This document shows positions 37,771-48,866 of a stretch of 64,000 bases of DNA, piece by piece (the stretch's first letter is position 1; the number at the start of each line of letters is the position of its first letter). Under the pieces are notes generated by a model. The model saw nothing but the letters and a program-made list of their open reading frames with translations. It was not told the origin of the DNA and did no database searches. A program made the translations under genes and the position numbers. The DNA comes from Pseudomonadota bacterium (lineage in GTDB: Bacteria; Pseudomonadota; Gammaproteobacteria; Burkholderiales; Burkholderiaceae_B), in contig JAFACG010000048.1 of NCBI GenBank assembly GCA_023425645.1, positions 6,728 to 70,727 of the forward strand. Reading direction: 5' to 3'.

Positions 37771-40482
37771 ATGGAGAAGAAACAACAATTCTCGACAGCT
37801 CAATATTCCTATTATTCTGGCCACGCAATATCCGCCGATTCTGATCCCGTCCGCCTGACGCACCGGTATGTTCCGTTAGCGTTAGGGGCAATCTTATGCC
37901 TTGCGGGAGGGGCTAGTCCGGCGCTAGCACAACAATGGAACCTCAACTCAGACGAAAACAAAAGCGGACCAAGTTTTGTGTGGGAGGGAGCCCAAGTTCG
38001 CATTGGTAACATTGCAGACGCTACGCTCACCTTAACGGATGGCGCGAAAGTGTTTGCCCGCGCGAGCAATGCGTCGGCTATTCAGCTTGGGAATGGTGTA
38101 GGGGTATACGGAGGTCTGAACATCAGCGGACTGGGCACGCAGGTCAGCACAGGCCGACTCGGGGTTGGCGCAACTCAGCGCGCATCAGGTGCAGTGACTG
38201 TCACGGATAACGGCCTCTTGCAGGCGGATACTCTTAATGTGGCGTTCTATGCCCCCAATACAGGCACAGTCACTGTCAACTCGGGAGGCCGTATCGAGAG
38301 CAATAATGCCACGATTGGGTATTCCGGGGTGGGCAGCCTGACCATTGTTGACCCTGGCTCATCATTTGATGTTCATGGGACCCTATGGATTGGTCGTGAG
38401 GCGTCAGGTCACGGAACCTTGGATATCGGCAACGGCGCTACTGTATCCGCCGGGGCTCTCAGTCTTGGTCTCGGTCCAACCGCGACGGGACAAGCTAGTG
38501 TAAAAGGAGCCGGCTCGAGCCTCGCTGTAGTCGGCGAGCTTCGTCTGGGCCGTTTGCAGGGAGGAGGATCCGCAAGCACGCTGAACATTTCTGATCATGG
38601 TGCCGTGTCGGCAGGCTTTGTCAGGTTTGGTGACGGCAGCGGAACAATCGATCTCGGCACCGATGGGGTTCTTGCAGCGGGCCACATTTACCAGGATGAT
38701 GAAGCAATCGGCGGGACCAATGCCTTCAATTTTAGCGGCGGTACCTTGCGCCTGACAGGGGATCAGCCCGAGCTGTTCAAGAACTTGCCGTCCGGCAGTG
38801 TCACGCTTGGCGGAAATGGCGGCACGATCGACACACAGGGCTACGATGTAAGCGTTGTCAGCGATATCCGGGGTGGAGGTGCCCTGACCAAGACAGGGGC
38901 AGGAACCCTGCGCCTGATGGCAACAACCGGCTACACCGGCAACACCGATGTGCAGGGGGGCGCTTTGGCTGCCGGCGCAGCGAACGTATTTGCGCCCGGT
39001 TCCAATCATATTGTTCAACGCAGCGGAGTCTTATCAGCCGGGGACTTCGATCAAACCGTCGGTGCGCTTGAAAACTCCGGGCGCGTATCGTTATCTGGAG
39101 GGACGGCGGCCAATGTTCTGACGATAGCAGGCAATTATCACGGTAACGGTGGTGTTGTTGAAATTGATACTGTTCTGGGCGACGACGCCTCGGCGACTGA
39201 CCGTCTCGTGATTGGCGGCAACAGTACAGGGTCCAGTTTCCTGCGCGTTAATAATGCAGGCGGCGCCGGGGCACTGACCAACAACGGCATCAAAGTGATC
39301 GACGTGGCTGGCAATTCGGCCGGCACTTTCAAGCTGCAGGGCGATTATGTGCATCAGGGCGAGCAGACCTTGGTCGCTGACGCTTACGCTTACAAGCTTT
39401 ATCAGGGCGGAACCGCGACCCCTGACGATGGCAACTGGTATCTGAGATCGGAATTGATCGCACCCACGTCCAGCGAGCCGCGCACACAAGCTCTATATCA
39501 GGCTGGCGTTCCCGTCTACGAGGCCTATCCCCAAACTCTTTTGGCCCTGAACGCCTTGCCCACCTTGCAGCAGCGCATTGGCAATCGTTTCTGGGCTGGT
39601 AATGATCAGGGTGGCGCGGCCCAGGGCGAGGCCGGCACCAAGCAGGCAACAGTATGGGGTCGTATAGAAGGATCACATTCAGCGATCAAACCCAATGTGT
39701 CCACTTCCGGTTCCAAGTACGATCAGGATATCTTCAGGCTGCAAACTGGAGTGGACGCTCGGCTTGCAGACAATGCCGATGGCCAGCTTATAGGTGGCCT
39801 GTCCGTCCGTTATGGACGCGGCTCGACATCGCTTCATTCTGTTCATGGCGATGGCTCGATTCGCACCGAAGGGGTGGGTCTGGACGGAACGCTTACCTGG
39901 TACGGTGACAATGGCTTCTACGCAGACGCCCAAGGTCAGGCTTCCTGGTATTCCAGTGATTTAAAGTCCAGAACTGCGGGAATCAATCTTGACAAGGGTA
40001 ATGATGGCTTTGGTTACGCGTTCTCGCTCGAAGCCGGCAAGCGCCTCAACCTGGATAAAAGATGGTCGCTTACCCCGCAGGCACAGCTTGCATATTCCAA
40101 CGTGGACTTCGACAGGTTCACCGATCCCTTTGGTGCATCTGTTCGCCTCAAGCAAGCTGAAAGCCTGGAAGGGCGTTTGGGCCTTGCGCTCGGCTACGAG
40201 AATGCCATGTACAACGGCAAGCGCCAGCCAGATCGTATTTTAGTTTACGGCGCAGTCAATCTGTACCAGGAATTCCTTGATGGAACCTCGATAGACGTTT
40301 CCGGCACCCGTTTTGACCGCCGGAATGACCGGACCCGGGGCGGACTGGGCGTGGGCGGCACGTATAGCTGGAATGACGGCAAGTATTCCATCTATGGTGA
40401 AGTCAACGTGACGTCGAGCCTGAGCCATTTCGGGGACAGCTACGGCATTCAGGGTCAAGCGGGTATCCGGTTACGCTGGTAA
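37771..40482 (+). CDS. Autotransporter (type Va) with beta-helical passenger
   Basis: 903 residues. A long N-terminal signal region ends near residue 54 (GGASPALA|QQ). The passenger (55-620) is a Gly/Ser/Thr-rich beta-helix with short repeats of the type G-L-V-T-D/N-G and one autotransporter-associated repeat, GGGALTKTGAGTLRL, near residue 375. The C-terminal 270 residues form the beta-barrel translocator (ATVWGRIEGSH onward), ending in RLRW, a terminal aromatic residue as usual in outer-membrane proteins. No RGD or protease triad was noticed. In Alcaligenaceae such proteins are often adhesins; the role here is not defined. Base composition is lower in GC than the housekeeping genes. Confidence 0.93.
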   Translation: MEKKQQFSTAQYSYYSGHAISADSDPVRLTHRYVPLALGAILCLAGGASPALAQQWNLNSDENKSGPSFVWEGAQVRIGNIADATLTLTDGAKVFARASNASAIQLGNGVGVYGGLNISGLGTQVSTGRLGVGATQRASGAVTVTDNGLLQADTLNVAFYAPNTGTVTVNSGGRIESNNATIGYSGVGSLTIVDPGSSFDVHGTLWIGREASGHGTLDIGNGATVSAGALSLGLGPTATGQASVKGAGSSLAVVGELRLGRLQGGGSASTLNISDHGAVSAGFVRFGDGSGTIDLGTDGVLAAGHIYQDDEAIGGTNAFNFSGGTLRLTGDQPELFKNLPSGSVTLGGNGGTIDTQGYDVSVVSDIRGGGALTKTGAGTLRLMATTGYTGNTDVQGGALAAGAANVFAPGSNHIVQRSGVLSAGDFDQTVGALENSGRVSLSGGTAANVLTIAGNYHGNGGVVEIDTVLGDDASATDRLVIGGNSTGSSFLRVNNAGGAGALTNNGIKVIDVAGNSAGTFKLQGDYVHQGEQTLVADAYAYKLYQGGTATPDDGNWYLRSELIAPTSSEPRTQALYQAGVPVYEAYPQTLLALNALPTLQQRIGNRFWAGNDQGGAAQGEAGTKQATVWGRIEGSHSAIKPNVSTSGSKYDQDIFRLQTGVDARLADNADGQLIGGLSVRYGRGSTSLHSVHGDGSIRTEGVGLDGTLTWYGDNGFYADAQGQASWYSSDLKSRTAGINLDKGNDGFGYAFSLEAGKRLNLDKRWSLTPQAQLAYSNVDFDRFTDPFGASVRLKQAESLEGRLGLALGYENAMYNGKRQPDRILVYGAVNLYQEFLDGTSIDVSGTRFDRRNDRTRGGLGVGGTYSWNDGKYSIYGEVNVTSSLSHFGDSYGIQGQAGIRLRW

Positions 40483-40600
40483 AAATTCTGGCTTTGACTT
40501 CGATCTTGCCGAGCAATTGAGGCGAAAACTGACCAGCGTGCCAAATGATTGGTATGGGGCCTCGTGAGCGTGCCAGAATGAAAACCGTGTCGTGAAAGAA

Positions 40601-40635
40601 AACCGCCTACCCTGTGAGAGGGTAAGGCGGTCTTA
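40601..40635 (+). terminator. Terminator after the autotransporter gene
   Basis: ACCGCCTACCC and GGGTAAGGCGGT pair around TGTGAGA with a single bulged base. CTTAAAGAAG follows on the plus strand, and the minus strand gives TTTTCTTT after the stem. It lies about 120 bases past the autotransporter stop. Confidence 0.6.
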
Positions 40636-40936
40636 AAGAAGACAAAGAGGATGTCCTTTGCTTTGCTCACATGATCAAAGCACAGTGGCTATGATCACGG
40701 AGAAGGGCACCCATATTTATGCCGGGGCCCCTTCATTTTGGTGGCGCCACTATCTGTACCAACACCTCGAACCCTAGCGCAATGATCGGGGCTGGGTTGC
40801 TGGCGCGCAAGGCGTGTGCGTTGAGGCTGTTTCCGTGCTCTTCATCATAAAGGGGCAGCGGCGGGCAAAGAAAAACCCGCAAAGCCAGTGCTTATGCGGG
40901 TTTCTTGGCGTTGTTGGGCAACGCTGGGCATTCGGG
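40636..40936. other. Intergenic, mostly empty; contains the tRNA-Phe terminator
   Basis: No coding gene is supported between the autotransporter terminator and tRNA-Phe. The only structure seen is the hairpin at about 40871-40903, described separately. Confidence 0.4.
40871..40903 (-). terminator. Terminator of the tRNA-Phe transcript
   Basis: On the minus strand AAACCCGC pairs with GCGGGTTT around a 15-base loop and is followed by TTCTTT. It lies about 35 bases downstream of the tRNA 3' end. Confidence 0.75.
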
Positions 40937-41012
40937 TGGTGGCCTGGGGCGGAATCGAACCACCGACACAAGGATTTTCAATCCTCTGCTCTACCGACTG
41001 AGCTACCAGGCC
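40937..41012 (-). tRNA. tRNA-Phe (anticodon GAA)
   Basis: 76 bases including the encoded CCA. Acceptor GGCCTGG pairs with CCAGGCC. The D arm is GCTCAGTCGGTAGAGC; the anticodon loop is TTGAAAA with GAA; the T arm is GGTGGTTCGATTCCGCC. A -10-like TATAGT lies at 41041-41036, about 24 bases upstream of the 5' end, and a terminator follows. Confidence 0.98.
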
Positions 41013-41189
41013 ATGTGCTGCTCGGTAAAAACGAAACTATAACACAGGTTTTGAAGTGTGCGCGCAAAACAACAAAAAATTTTGCGCTTTCCTTGTTTCG
41101 CTTCCTGGAGAAGGTCGATCGTGTCGTCAAACCGGTCCTTTCGCAGGAGGGCAGATTATAATCATAAAAAACGGCGTCGCGGAGCATTT

Positions 41190-41219
41190 TTGTCAAAAAG
41201 CGTCCCGGCGGCGTAAAAT
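41190..41219 (+). promoter_or_regulatory. Probable sigma-70 promoter of hemA
   Basis: TTGTCA (41190-41195) and TAAAAT (41214-41219) are spaced by 18 bases, about 75 bases ahead of the hemA ATG. It is divergent from the tRNA-Phe promoter. Confidence 0.6.
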
Positions 41220-41294
41220 CAGGTGCATCGCACGCGGCTTGCTCAGGCAGGGCCGCCTGTTTCGGTCTTTTCAGGGCCTCGGCCCCTATCGCTC

Positions 41295-42569
41295 ATGTCA
41301 GTAGATGTCCTCACCTTCGGTCTGAATCACGTGTCCGCGCCGGTCTCCGTGCGTGAGCGCGTGGCGTTCCCGATCGACGTGTTGAAGCCGGCGCTGGACA
41401 CCTTGCGTTCCACGTTCGGCAACGGCGTGCGCGAAGCGGCCATCCTGTCCACCTGCAACCGTACGGAAATCTATTGCGCAGCCGAGCCGCATGTGGCCGA
41501 ACGCCTGCCTGAATGGATGGCGGACTTCAACAGTCTACGCTCCACCGAACTGACTCCGCACCTGTACCGCTACAACCAGAACGAAGCCGTGCGCCACGCT
41601 TTCCGCGTGGCCAGCGGCCTGGACTCCATGGTGCTGGGCGAGCCCCAGATCCTGGGCCAGATGAAGGACGCCGTGCGCGCCGCCAACGAGGCCGGTTCGC
41701 TGGGCACCTTGCTGCACCAATTGTTTCAGCGCACCTTCTCCGTCGCCAAGGAGGTCCGCACGCAGACCGCCATCGGCGCGCATTCGGTGTCCATGGCGGC
41801 CGCCGCCGTGCGCCTGGCCGAACGCGTCTTCGGCGACCTGTCCCAGGCCAAGGTGCTGTTCATCGGCGCCGGCGAGATGATCGAGCTGTGCGCCACCCAC
41901 TTCGCGGCGGTCAACCCCTGTGGCATCGTGGTGGCCAACCGCACGCAGGAGCGTGCGGAAACCCTGGCTTCGCGCTTCCTGGCCACCACCATGAAGCTGG
42001 CCGACATCCCCGACCGCCTGGCCGAGTTCGACGTGGTCGTCTCCTGTACGGCCAGCACCCTGCCCATCCTGGGCCTGGGCATGGTCGAGCGCGCCGTGCG
42101 TTCGCGCCGCCACCGCCCCGTGGTCATGGTCGACCTGGCCGTGCCGCGCGACATCGAAACCGAAGTCGGCCGCCTGGACGACGTCTATCTGTACACGGTC
42201 GACGACCTGGGCCGCCTGGTCCAGCGCGGCACCGACGCCCGCCGCGCCGCGGTGGTGCAGGCCGAAGCCATCATCGACACCCAGGTGCAGCAGTACATGC
42301 ACTGGCTGCGCAACCGGGCCATCGTGCCCACCATCCTGGATGTCCAGCAGTCGGCCGAGCAGGTCCGCCAGCACGAGCTCGACCGCGCCCGCCGCATGCT
42401 GGCCCGCGGCGACGATCCCGCCGAAGTGCTGGAATGGCTGGCCCACGGCCTGACTCAGAAGTACCTGCACGGCCCCATGGCCGAACTGACCCGCAGCGAA
42501 GGCGCCGAGCGCGAGCAGCTGCTGGGCCTGTTGCCTCGCCTGCTGCCTTCCACCACGCGTCGGCGTTAG
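41295..42569 (+). CDS. hemA: Glutamyl-tRNA reductase
   Basis: 424 residues. NADPH-dependent reduction of glutamyl-tRNA to glutamate-1-semialdehyde, first step of the C5 haem pathway. The catalytic cysteine is C54 in [27 protein letters not shown] and the NADPH site [17 protein letters not shown] follow, and the C-terminal dimerisation helices are complete. The ATG at 41295 gives the standard [12 protein letters not shown] start. It leads the block hemA-prfA-prmC-grxD-ubiX, a common betaproteobacterial arrangement. Confidence 0.97.
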   Translation: MSVDVLTFGLNHVSAPVSVRERVAFPIDVLKPALDTLRSTFGNGVREAAILSTCNRTEIYCAAEPHVAERLPEWMADFNSLRSTELTPHLYRYNQNEAVRHAFRVASGLDSMVLGEPQILGQMKDAVRAANEAGSLGTLLHQLFQRTFSVAKEVRTQTAIGAHSVSMAAAAVRLAERVFGDLSQAKVLFIGAGEMIELCATHFAAVNPCGIVVANRTQERAETLASRFLATTMKLADIPDRLAEFDVVVSCTASTLPILGLGMVERAVRSRRHRPVVMVDLAVPRDIETEVGRLDDVYLYTVDDLGRLVQRGTDARRAAVVQAEAIIDTQVQQYMHWLRNRAIVPTILDVQQSAEQVRQHELDRARRMLARGDDPAEVLEWLAHGLTQKYLHGPMAELTRSEGAEREQLLGLLPRLLPSTTRRR

Positions 42570-42669
42570 CGTTTCTGGCGGCTTGTTTCACCGACTTCCT
42601 GCGGTGCAGCCAGATGTGTAGCGTCGCCCTGCGCCCAGGCCTTCTGATTTCCCTTTAGGCTTTTCCCCT

Positions 42670-43749
42670 ATGAAAGACTCTATGCGCAGCCGGCTGGAGC
42701 AACTGGCCCGCCGTCTCATCGAAGTGGATGCCATGCTGGCCGAGCCCGAGATCGCCGGCAATATGGACGAATTTCGCAAACTGTCGCGTGAGCGTGCCGA
42801 ACTGGAACCCGTGGTGACCGCGTTTTCCGCCTATGAATCGGCCGAACAGGACCTGCAGGCCGCCCAGGACATGATGTCCGATCCCGAATTGAAGGAAATG
42901 GGCGAGGAAGAATTCAAGCTGGGCAAGGAACGCATCCAGCAGCTGGAAGACGAACTGCAGATCCTGCTGCTGCCGCGCGACCCGGACGACACCCGCAACG
43001 TGTTCATCGAGATCCGCGCCGGCGCCGGCGGCGACGAAAGCGCGCTGTTCTCGGGCGATCTGCTGCGCATGTACATGCGCTACGCGGAGAACTGCGGCTG
43101 GCGCACCGAGATCATGTCGGCCAGCGAGGCCGACCTGGGCGGCTACAAGGAAGTGGTGGTGCGCATCGAGGGCCAGGACGTCTACGGACGCCTGAAATTC
43201 GAGTCCGGCGCCCATCGCGTGCAGCGCGTGCCGGAAACCGAGGCGCAAGGCCGCATCCACACGTCCACCTGCACCGTGGCCGTGCTGCCCGAGGCCGAAG
43301 GCCTGAGCGAGATCGTCATCAACCCGGCCGACCTGCGCGTGGACACCTTCCGTGCCAGCGGCGCGGGCGGCCAGCACGTCAACAAGACCGACTCGGCCGT
43401 GCGCCTGACCCACCTGCCCACCGGGCTGGTGGTGGAATGCCAGGACGACCGCTCCCAGCATCGCAACCGCGAGAAAGCCATGCAGGTGCTGGCGGCCCGC
43501 CTGAAAGACAAGCAGCAGCGCGAGCAGGCCGACAAAGAGGCCGCCCAGCGCAAGAGCCTGGTGGGCACGGGCGACCGTTCCGAGCGCATCCGCACCTACA
43601 ACTTTCCGCAGGGCCGCATGACGGATCACCGCATCAACCTGACGCTGTACAAGCTGGGATACATCATGGACGGCGATCTGGACGAACTGATCAAGGCCCT
43701 GCTGTCCGAGCACCAGGCCGAGCAACTGGCCGCGCTGGCGGAGGCATGA
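42670..43749 (+). CDS. prfA: Peptide chain release factor 1
   Basis: 359 residues. Terminates translation at UAA and UAG. The GGQ motif is at residues 233-235 ([12 protein letters not shown]) and the stop-codon recognition tripeptide PET is at 188-190. The start at 42670 ([12 protein letters not shown]) fits family length; an in-frame ATG four codons later could also serve. It is immediately followed by prmC, whose product methylates the GGQ glutamine, with a TGA/ATG overlap. Confidence 0.97.
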   Translation: MKDSMRSRLEQLARRLIEVDAMLAEPEIAGNMDEFRKLSRERAELEPVVTAFSAYESAEQDLQAAQDMMSDPELKEMGEEEFKLGKERIQQLEDELQILLLPRDPDDTRNVFIEIRAGAGGDESALFSGDLLRMYMRYAENCGWRTEIMSASEADLGGYKEVVVRIEGQDVYGRLKFESGAHRVQRVPETEAQGRIHTSTCTVAVLPEAEGLSEIVINPADLRVDTFRASGAGGQHVNKTDSAVRLTHLPTGLVVECQDDRSQHRNREKAMQVLAARLKDKQQREQADKEAAQRKSLVGTGDRSERIRTYNFPQGRMTDHRINLTLYKLGYIMDGDLDELIKALLSEHQAEQLAALAEA

Positions 43750-44561
43750 GCCTGACTCTGCGCGCCTTGCAGGCGGACAGCGCCTTGCCGCGCCTGGAGC
43801 GGGACATGCTCTGGATGCAGGTGCTGGGCGTTTCCCGTTCCTGGCTGATCGCCCACGACACGGACGAACTGCCGCAGGACAAGGTCCAGGCCTATCGCCG
43901 CCTGGAAGCGCGTCGCCTGGCGGGTGAGCCCATGGCCTACATCGTCGGCGTGCGCGAGTTCATGGGCCATGAATTCCTGGTCTGCCCGGACGTGCTGATT
44001 CCCCGTCCCGATACGGAAACCCTGGTGGAACAGGCGCTGGAGCGCCTGCGGGACGTCGCGGCGCCGCGCATCCTGGACCTGGGCTGCGGCAGCGGCGCCA
44101 TCGCCGTCTCGCTGGCCCTGGCCCGGCCGGATGCGCAGGTGGTGGCCACGGACATCAGCGCCCCGGCGCTGGCGCAGGCCCGCCTAAACGCCCAGCGGCT
44201 GTGCGGGAAAGTCGAGTTTTGCCTGGGGAGTTGGTACGATGCCGTGTCGGGTCTGCCGCCCTTTGACTTGATCGTGTCCAATCCGCCGTACATCGCGGCA
44301 GACGATGCGCACCTGGACCAGGGCGACGTGCGCTTCGAGCCGCGCCATGCCCTGACGGACGGGGCTGACGGCTTGACGGATTTGCGTACAATAGTTCAAG
44401 GGGCCGGGATGCATTTGCGCCCGGGAGGCAGTCTTCTCATGGAACACGGCTGGGATCAGGCCGACCATGTGCAGAATATGCTGCGTCACGCCGGATTCAC
44501 CCAGATCGCCAGCCATGCTGATCTGGCCGGGATACGGCGGGTCACAGGCGGTCAACGTTAA
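43746..44561 (+). CDS. prmC: Release factor glutamine methyltransferase
   Basis: 271 residues. It methylates the Gln of the GGQ loop in RF1 and RF2. The N-terminal helical recognition domain (1-75) precedes the methyltransferase domain with [17 protein letters not shown] and the catalytic NPPY motif ([12 protein letters not shown]). [13 protein letters not shown] is typical for the PrmC family. The ATG overlaps the prfA stop by 3 bases, which couples enzyme and substrate synthesis. Confidence 0.96.
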   Translation: MSLTLRALQADSALPRLERDMLWMQVLGVSRSWLIAHDTDELPQDKVQAYRRLEARRLAGEPMAYIVGVREFMGHEFLVCPDVLIPRPDTETLVEQALERLRDVAAPRILDLGCGSGAIAVSLALARPDAQVVATDISAPALAQARLNAQRLCGKVEFCLGSWYDAVSGLPPFDLIVSNPPYIAADDAHLDQGDVRFEPRHALTDGADGLTDLRTIVQGAGMHLRPGGSLLMEHGWDQADHVQNMLRHAGFTQIASHADLAGIRRVTGGQR

Positions 44562-44582
44562 TTCTTTTCTTACGAGAACATC

Positions 44583-44909
44583 ATGAGTGAAGTTCAAGAT
44601 TTCATCCGCGAAACGGTCACGGAAAACCCTGTCGTCCTGTTCATGAAGGGCACCGCCCAGGCTCCCCAGTGCGGCTTCTCCGCCCGCACCGTGCAGATCC
44701 TGCGCGCCGTGGGCCTGAGCCAGGTGGTCATCGTCAATGTGCTGGACGACGCCGAAGTGCGCCAGGGCATCAAGGATTACTCCAACTGGCCCACGATTCC
44801 CCAGCTGTACATCAAGGGCGAATTCGTCGGCGGTTCGGACATCGTGTCCGAAATGTACGAGAACGGCGAGCTGGAAGCCATGCTGCGCGAGGCCGGGGCC
44901 CTGGAGTGA
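44583..44909 (+). CDS. grxD: Monothiol glutaredoxin, CGFS type
   Basis: 108 residues. The active site is PQCGFSART with Cys30 as the only active-site cysteine. The [19 protein letters not shown] segment forms the glutathione site. Grx4-type proteins bind and transfer [2Fe-2S] clusters with glutathione as ligand. It follows prmC by 21 bases. Its last codons overlap the GTG start of ubiX. Confidence 0.97.
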   Translation: MSEVQDFIRETVTENPVVLFMKGTAQAPQCGFSARTVQILRAVGLSQVVIVNVLDDAEVRQGIKDYSNWPTIPQLYIKGEFVGGSDIVSEMYENGELEAMLREAGALE

Positions 44910-45487
44910 GCGCCAGGCGACGCCTTGTCGTCGGCATGACCGGGGCCACGGGGGCCGTCTACACCGTGCGCCTGCTCCAGGTGCTGAAGACCTGTCCGGA
45001 TGTCGAGACCCATCTGGTGATCTCGCCTTCCGGGGTGCTGAACATCAAGTACGAGCTGGACATAGGCCGGCACGACATCCAGGCCCTGGCCGACCAGGTC
45101 CATAATTTCCGGGACGTGGGCGCGACGCTGGCCAGCGGCAGCTTTCCCACGGCCGGCATGGTCATCGTGCCCTGTTCCATGCGGACCCTGGCGGCGGTGG
45201 CCCACGGGCTTTCGGACAATCTCATCACCCGCGCGGCGGACGTCACCCTGAAGGAGCGCCGCCGCCTGGTCATGATGGTGCGCGAGACGCCGTTCAACCT
45301 GGCGCACCTGCGCAACATGACGGCGGTCACGGAAATGGGCGGCATCATCTTCCCGCCCATGCCGGCCTTCTACCTGCGCCCCAAGAGCATAGACGACATC
45401 GTCGACCACACGGTGATGCGGGTGCTGGAACTGTTCGACATCCAGGTGCCCGGCGAACGCTGGGACGGCTCGCAGAAGCCGGCCTGA
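44906..45487 (+). CDS. ubiX: Flavin prenyltransferase UbiX
   Basis: 193 residues. It attaches a dimethylallyl group to FMN to make the prenyl-FMN cofactor of UbiD decarboxylases in ubiquinone synthesis. [15 protein letters not shown] near the N-terminus binds [23 protein letters not shown], and [18 protein letters not shown] with [12 protein letters not shown], complete the site. The start is GTG at 44906, overlapping the grxD TGA (GTGA); no ATG fits. A strong terminator follows the stop. Confidence 0.96.
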   Translation: MSARRRLVVGMTGATGAVYTVRLLQVLKTCPDVETHLVISPSGVLNIKYELDIGRHDIQALADQVHNFRDVGATLASGSFPTAGMVIVPCSMRTLAAVAHGLSDNLITRAADVTLKERRRLVMMVRETPFNLAHLRNMTAVTEMGGIIFPPMPAFYLRPKSIDDIVDHTVMRVLELFDIQVPGERWDGSQKPA

Positions 45488-45496
45488 AACAAAAAA

Positions 45497-45521
45497 AACC
45501 TGGCCTTGCAGCCAGGTTTTT
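45497..45521. terminator. Bidirectional terminator between ubiX and ttcA
   Basis: AACCTGGC / GCCAGGTT with loop CTTGCA, flanked by A-tract on the left and TTTTTTTG on the right, suited to stop both the plus-strand ubiX transcript and the minus-strand ttcA transcript. Confidence 0.92.
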
Positions 45522-45539
45522 TTGTGTCTGCCGATCGGC

Positions 45540-46580
45540 CTATTGACCTGATCGACGCTTGCTGACGAAGATCATCTTCTGCTCGCCCGCGGCAGCCGGC
45601 TGGGCCGGGGTGAAGGCGTCCCTGCGGGCGTCCTCCTCGTCGGCCAGGTCGGCAGGGCCCAGGCCCGCGGGCAGGTGGTTGTCGAAGTAATCCTGGTCGA
45701 AGCCCGTATCGCCGTCCGGATCGGCCTGGCCGGTCACCTTCAGATCGGTGAAGTTGTACAGCTGCGAGTCCATCAGGTGCGAGGGAATGACGCGCGTCAG
45801 CGCGCCAAAGACGTTCCAGGAGCGGTGCGGGAATTTCTTGTCCCATTCCGCGATCATGCGGTTGATCTCCTGGCGCTTCAGGTTTTCCTGCGAGCCGCAC
45901 AGATTGCAGGGAATGATGGGAAACTGCTTGAGCTTGGCGTAGGCGATCAGGTCTTTTTCGGGCACGTAGGCCAGCGGGCGGATCACGATGTGCTCGCCGT
46001 TGTCCGACATCAGCTTCGGAGGCATGCCTTTCATGCGCCCGCCGTAGAACAGGTTCAGGAAGAAGGTGGCCAGGATATCGTCGCGGTGGTGGCCCAGGGC
46101 GATCTTGGTGGCGCCCAGCTCCTTGGCGACGCGGTACAGGATGCCGCGGCGCAGGCGCGAACAGAGCGAACACATGGTCTTGCCTTCGGGGATGACGCGC
46201 GTCACCACCGAGTACGTGTCCTGGGTCTCGATGTGATAGGGCACGCCGAGTTTTTCCAGGTAGTCGGGCAGGATGTGGTCCGGGAAGCCGGGCTGTTTCT
46301 GATCCAGGTTGACGGCCACGATGTCGAATTTGATGGGCGCGCGCTTCTGCATGGTCATGAGCACGTCCAGCAGGCCGTAGGAGTCCTTGCCGCCGGACAG
46401 GCAGACCATGACTTTGTCGCCGTCCTCGATCATGTTGAAGTCCCCGATGGCGCGGCCCACTTCGCGCATGATGCGCTTGCTGAGCTTGTTGTCGTCAACG
46501 CGCTGCTTGCGTTCGGCCTTGGTGGCGAAGGCGAGGGCGTCGGTCTCGGGAGCGGGAAGGGTGCTGGTGTCTTGGGACAT
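45540..46580 (-). CDS. ttcA: tRNA 2-thiocytidine(32) synthetase TtcA
   Basis: 346 residues. An ATP-dependent, iron-sulfur enzyme that thiolates C32 of some tRNAs. PP-loop SGGKDSYG near residue 63; cluster-ligand cysteines in [11 protein letters not shown] and [27 protein letters not shown]. The C-terminus has a 35-residue acidic extension ([10 protein letters not shown]) before KMIFVSKRR. The start [12 protein letters not shown] at 46580 is chosen because the longer frame begins inside the promoter. It follows folB by about 60 bases on the same strand. Confidence 0.95.
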   Translation of the reverse strand: MSQDTSTLPAPETDALAFATKAERKQRVDDNKLSKRIMREVGRAIGDFNMIEDGDKVMVCLSGGKDSYGLLDVLMTMQKRAPIKFDIVAVNLDQKQPGFPDHILPDYLEKLGVPYHIETQDTYSVVTRVIPEGKTMCSLCSRLRRGILYRVAKELGATKIALGHHRDDILATFFLNLFYGGRMKGMPPKLMSDNGEHIVIRPLAYVPEKDLIAYAKLKQFPIIPCNLCGSQENLKRQEINRMIAEWDKKFPHRSWNVFGALTRVIPSHLMDSQLYNFTDLKVTGQADPDGDTGFDQDYFDNHLPAGLGPADLADEEDARRDAFTPAQPAAAGEQKMIFVSKRRSGQ

Positions 46581-46640
46581 AGGAAAAGCGATAGGAGTGT
46601 CATTCGCCCCGTCCCGCCGGCGGGCGGGGCGCGCGCGCAA

Positions 46641-47000
46641 TCAGCGGCTGCGTTCGATTTCAATGCCGACGGCGTCGCAGTCGGGGAAGGCCTGGGGCTT
46701 GCTGACCCGGATTTTAACGCGTTCTATGGTCGGGAATTCGTTCTGTATGCGGTCGGCCAGTTGTTCGACCAGGGTTTCCAGCAGATTGGTGTGATGCAAG
46801 GTGCTGACTTCGATCAGCGCCTGGCGCAATTGCCGGTAGTCCAGCACGCTGTCTATGTCGGCGTCGTCCACGGTACGGGTGATGGCGGCGTCGAATTCGG
46901 CGTCGATGTGCAGGGGCTGGCGGTGAGCCAGTTCGTGGTCCAGGATGCCGATGGAGGCGTCCACGACCAGGTTCTTGATGAAAATGCGGCGGGTGAGCAT
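46641..47000 (-). CDS. folB: Dihydroneopterin aldolase
   Basis: 119 residues. Cleaves dihydroneopterin in folate synthesis. RRIFIKNLVVDASIGILDHE at the N-terminus, YRQLRQALIEV, and the Glu/Lys motif RVKIRVSKPQAF are conserved. The start at 47000 removes a Pro/Gly-rich upstream stretch that is not part of the family. It lies 53 bases after the peptidase gene and before ttcA on the minus strand. Confidence 0.94.
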   Translation of the reverse strand: MLTRRIFIKNLVVDASIGILDHELAHRQPLHIDAEFDAAITRTVDDADIDSVLDYRQLRQALIEVSTLHHTNLLETLVEQLADRIQNEFPTIERVKIRVSKPQAFPDCDAVGIEIERSR

Positions 47001-47053
47001 GAAAGACAGGAAGCGGGCAGGGCGGCCGGGGAGACGGCCGCCGGGGTTGAACA

Positions 47054-48832
47054 TCAGGCCGGCAGGCGGGCCAGGACGCATTCGTCCTGGGCGGGGCGGG
47101 CCAGCTGCAACGTGAAGCAGCGCAGCTCGTCACGGCGGAAGACGTGGATCTGCACGGTCTGGCCGGCTTCATAGGCGCCCAGCAGCCGCTCCAGGCCGGC
47201 GCTGTCGCTGATGCGCAGGCCGTCCAGCGCCACCAGCGTGTCGCCGGCCGACAGGCCGGCCTGGTGGGCTGCGCCGTCCGTGAATACCGTGGCCAGCTGG
47301 CACTGACCGCCGTTCTGGCGCAGGCGCGCCTGCAGGCTGGGCAGTTTCGAGGCGGCTTTCCAGTCCAGCTGCACGCCTTGTCCGGCTAGCCATGGCTTCA
47401 GGGGCAGGTCCTCGCAGCCGTCCACGTAGCGGGCGATGAAATCCGTCGCGTCAAAGCCCGTGGCCTCCAGGATCAGGGCGGGCATGGCGTCTTCCGGCAT
47501 GCCTTGCGGCTTGCCTTGATAGAAATCGCGGCCATAGCGCTCCCACATCAGCCGCATGACGTCGTCCAGGCTTTTTTCCTGGCCGCTGTGGGCGCGTATG
47601 CACAGGTCCAGCCCCAGGGCGATCAAGGCGCCCTTGGTGTAGTAGCTGACCAGGGCGTTGGGGGAGTTCTCGTCCTGCTTGTAATAGCGCGTCCAGGCAT
47701 CGAAGGAGCTCTCCGCCGCCGACTGCTTGAAGCGGCCGGGGCTGCGCTGCACGGCGCTGATGTTCTTGGCCAGCAGGCCCAGGTATTCGGGCTCCGAGAC
47801 CACGCCCGAGCGCAGCAGCATCAGGTCGTCGTAGTAGGAGGTGAAGCCTTCGAACACCCACAGCAGGCGAGTGTGGTTCTCGCGGCTCAGGTCGTAGGGC
47901 GCGAAGGCGGCCGGCTTGATGCGCTTAACGTTCCAGGTGTGGAAGTACTCGTGGCTGACCAGTCCCAGGAAGGTCTGGTAGCCGGCGCTCTTGACAGCCT
48001 TGTCCTGGCCCTGGGCGGGCAGGTCGCGGCGCGAGGCCATCAGGGCGGTGGAGGCCCGGTGCTCCAGTCCGCCATAGCCGTCGTCGGTCACCATGGTCAT
48101 GAAGACGTAGCGCGAGCTGCTGTCCAGGAAGGGCGCGCGCCGGGTTTCAGGTTCGAAGAAGGCGATCTGCGCGGCGCAGATCTGCTCGACGTCGCGGGCG
48201 ATGCGGGCCAGGTCCAGGTTGGGCAGCACGCCGGTGAAGACCAGTTCGTGTTCGGCGCCGTGGGCAAAGAAGCTGATGACCTGCGGCGTGCCCATTTCGA
48301 CGGGATGGTCTATCAGTTCGTCGTAGTCGCGGGCGCGGTACAGGCCGAAGCCATGGCGCGCGGCCGCGCCGGGATGGCCCTGGGCTTCGGGCAGGCTGGT
48401 GTAGACGTTCCAGTGGGCGATCTGCTCGTGCTCGACCAGCTCCAGCAGGCAGGGGCGGTCGGTCTGGCCTTCCACGGCCAGCAGTGCGCCGGCGCCGTTG
48501 AAGAAGGCATGGGTCTCGTCGATGTGCGCGCCGCGCACCGACAGGTCCCAGGCATAGACCTGGTACTGGATGTGCAGCGGCCCCTGGCAGGGCGCGCATT
48601 GCCAGCGGTGATTGTCCAGCTTGCGCACGGGTACGGGCGTACCCTGGCTGGAGGCGGCGATGCTTTCGATCTGGCGCGAAAAGTCGCGGATCAGGTAGCT
48701 GCCGGGAATCCAGGCGGGCAGGCTCAGGATCTGGCCTTCGGGGTTGGGGGAAGTGACCTGTATCTGGACAGTCAGGCGATGGCCGGATAGATCTTCCGGC
48801 AGGGCGCGGTAAAGTACGGGTGTAGGTTCCAT
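47054..48832 (-). CDS. M61 family zinc metallopeptidase with PDZ domain
   Basis: 592 residues. Like glycyl aminopeptidases of the M61 family, it has an N-terminal beta domain (1-180), the zinc motif [14 protein letters not shown] near residue 290 with a downstream Glu in [17 protein letters not shown], and a C-terminal PDZ domain (about 495-585, [20 protein letters not shown]). No signal peptide is seen, which suggests a cytoplasmic enzyme. It is divergent from the enoyl-CoA hydratase gene with about 34 bases between starts. Confidence 0.93.
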   Translation of the reverse strand: MEPTPVLYRALPEDLSGHRLTVQIQVTSPNPEGQILSLPAWIPGSYLIRDFSRQIESIAASSQGTPVPVRKLDNHRWQCAPCQGPLHIQYQVYAWDLSVRGAHIDETHAFFNGAGALLAVEGQTDRPCLLELVEHEQIAHWNVYTSLPEAQGHPGAAARHGFGLYRARDYDELIDHPVEMGTPQVISFFAHGAEHELVFTGVLPNLDLARIARDVEQICAAQIAFFEPETRRAPFLDSSSRYVFMTMVTDDGYGGLEHRASTALMASRRDLPAQGQDKAVKSAGYQTFLGLVSHEYFHTWNVKRIKPAAFAPYDLSRENHTRLLWVFEGFTSYYDDLMLLRSGVVSEPEYLGLLAKNISAVQRSPGRFKQSAAESSFDAWTRYYKQDENSPNALVSYYTKGALIALGLDLCIRAHSGQEKSLDDVMRLMWERYGRDFYQGKPQGMPEDAMPALILEATGFDATDFIARYVDGCEDLPLKPWLAGQGVQLDWKAASKLPSLQARLRQNGGQCQLATVFTDGAAHQAGLSAGDTLVALDGLRISDSAGLERLLGAYEAGQTVQIHVFRRDELRCFTLQLARPAQDECVLARLPA

Positions 48833-48866
48833 TGCCTTATTCTATTTAATTTTGTTGGGAGTCAGC

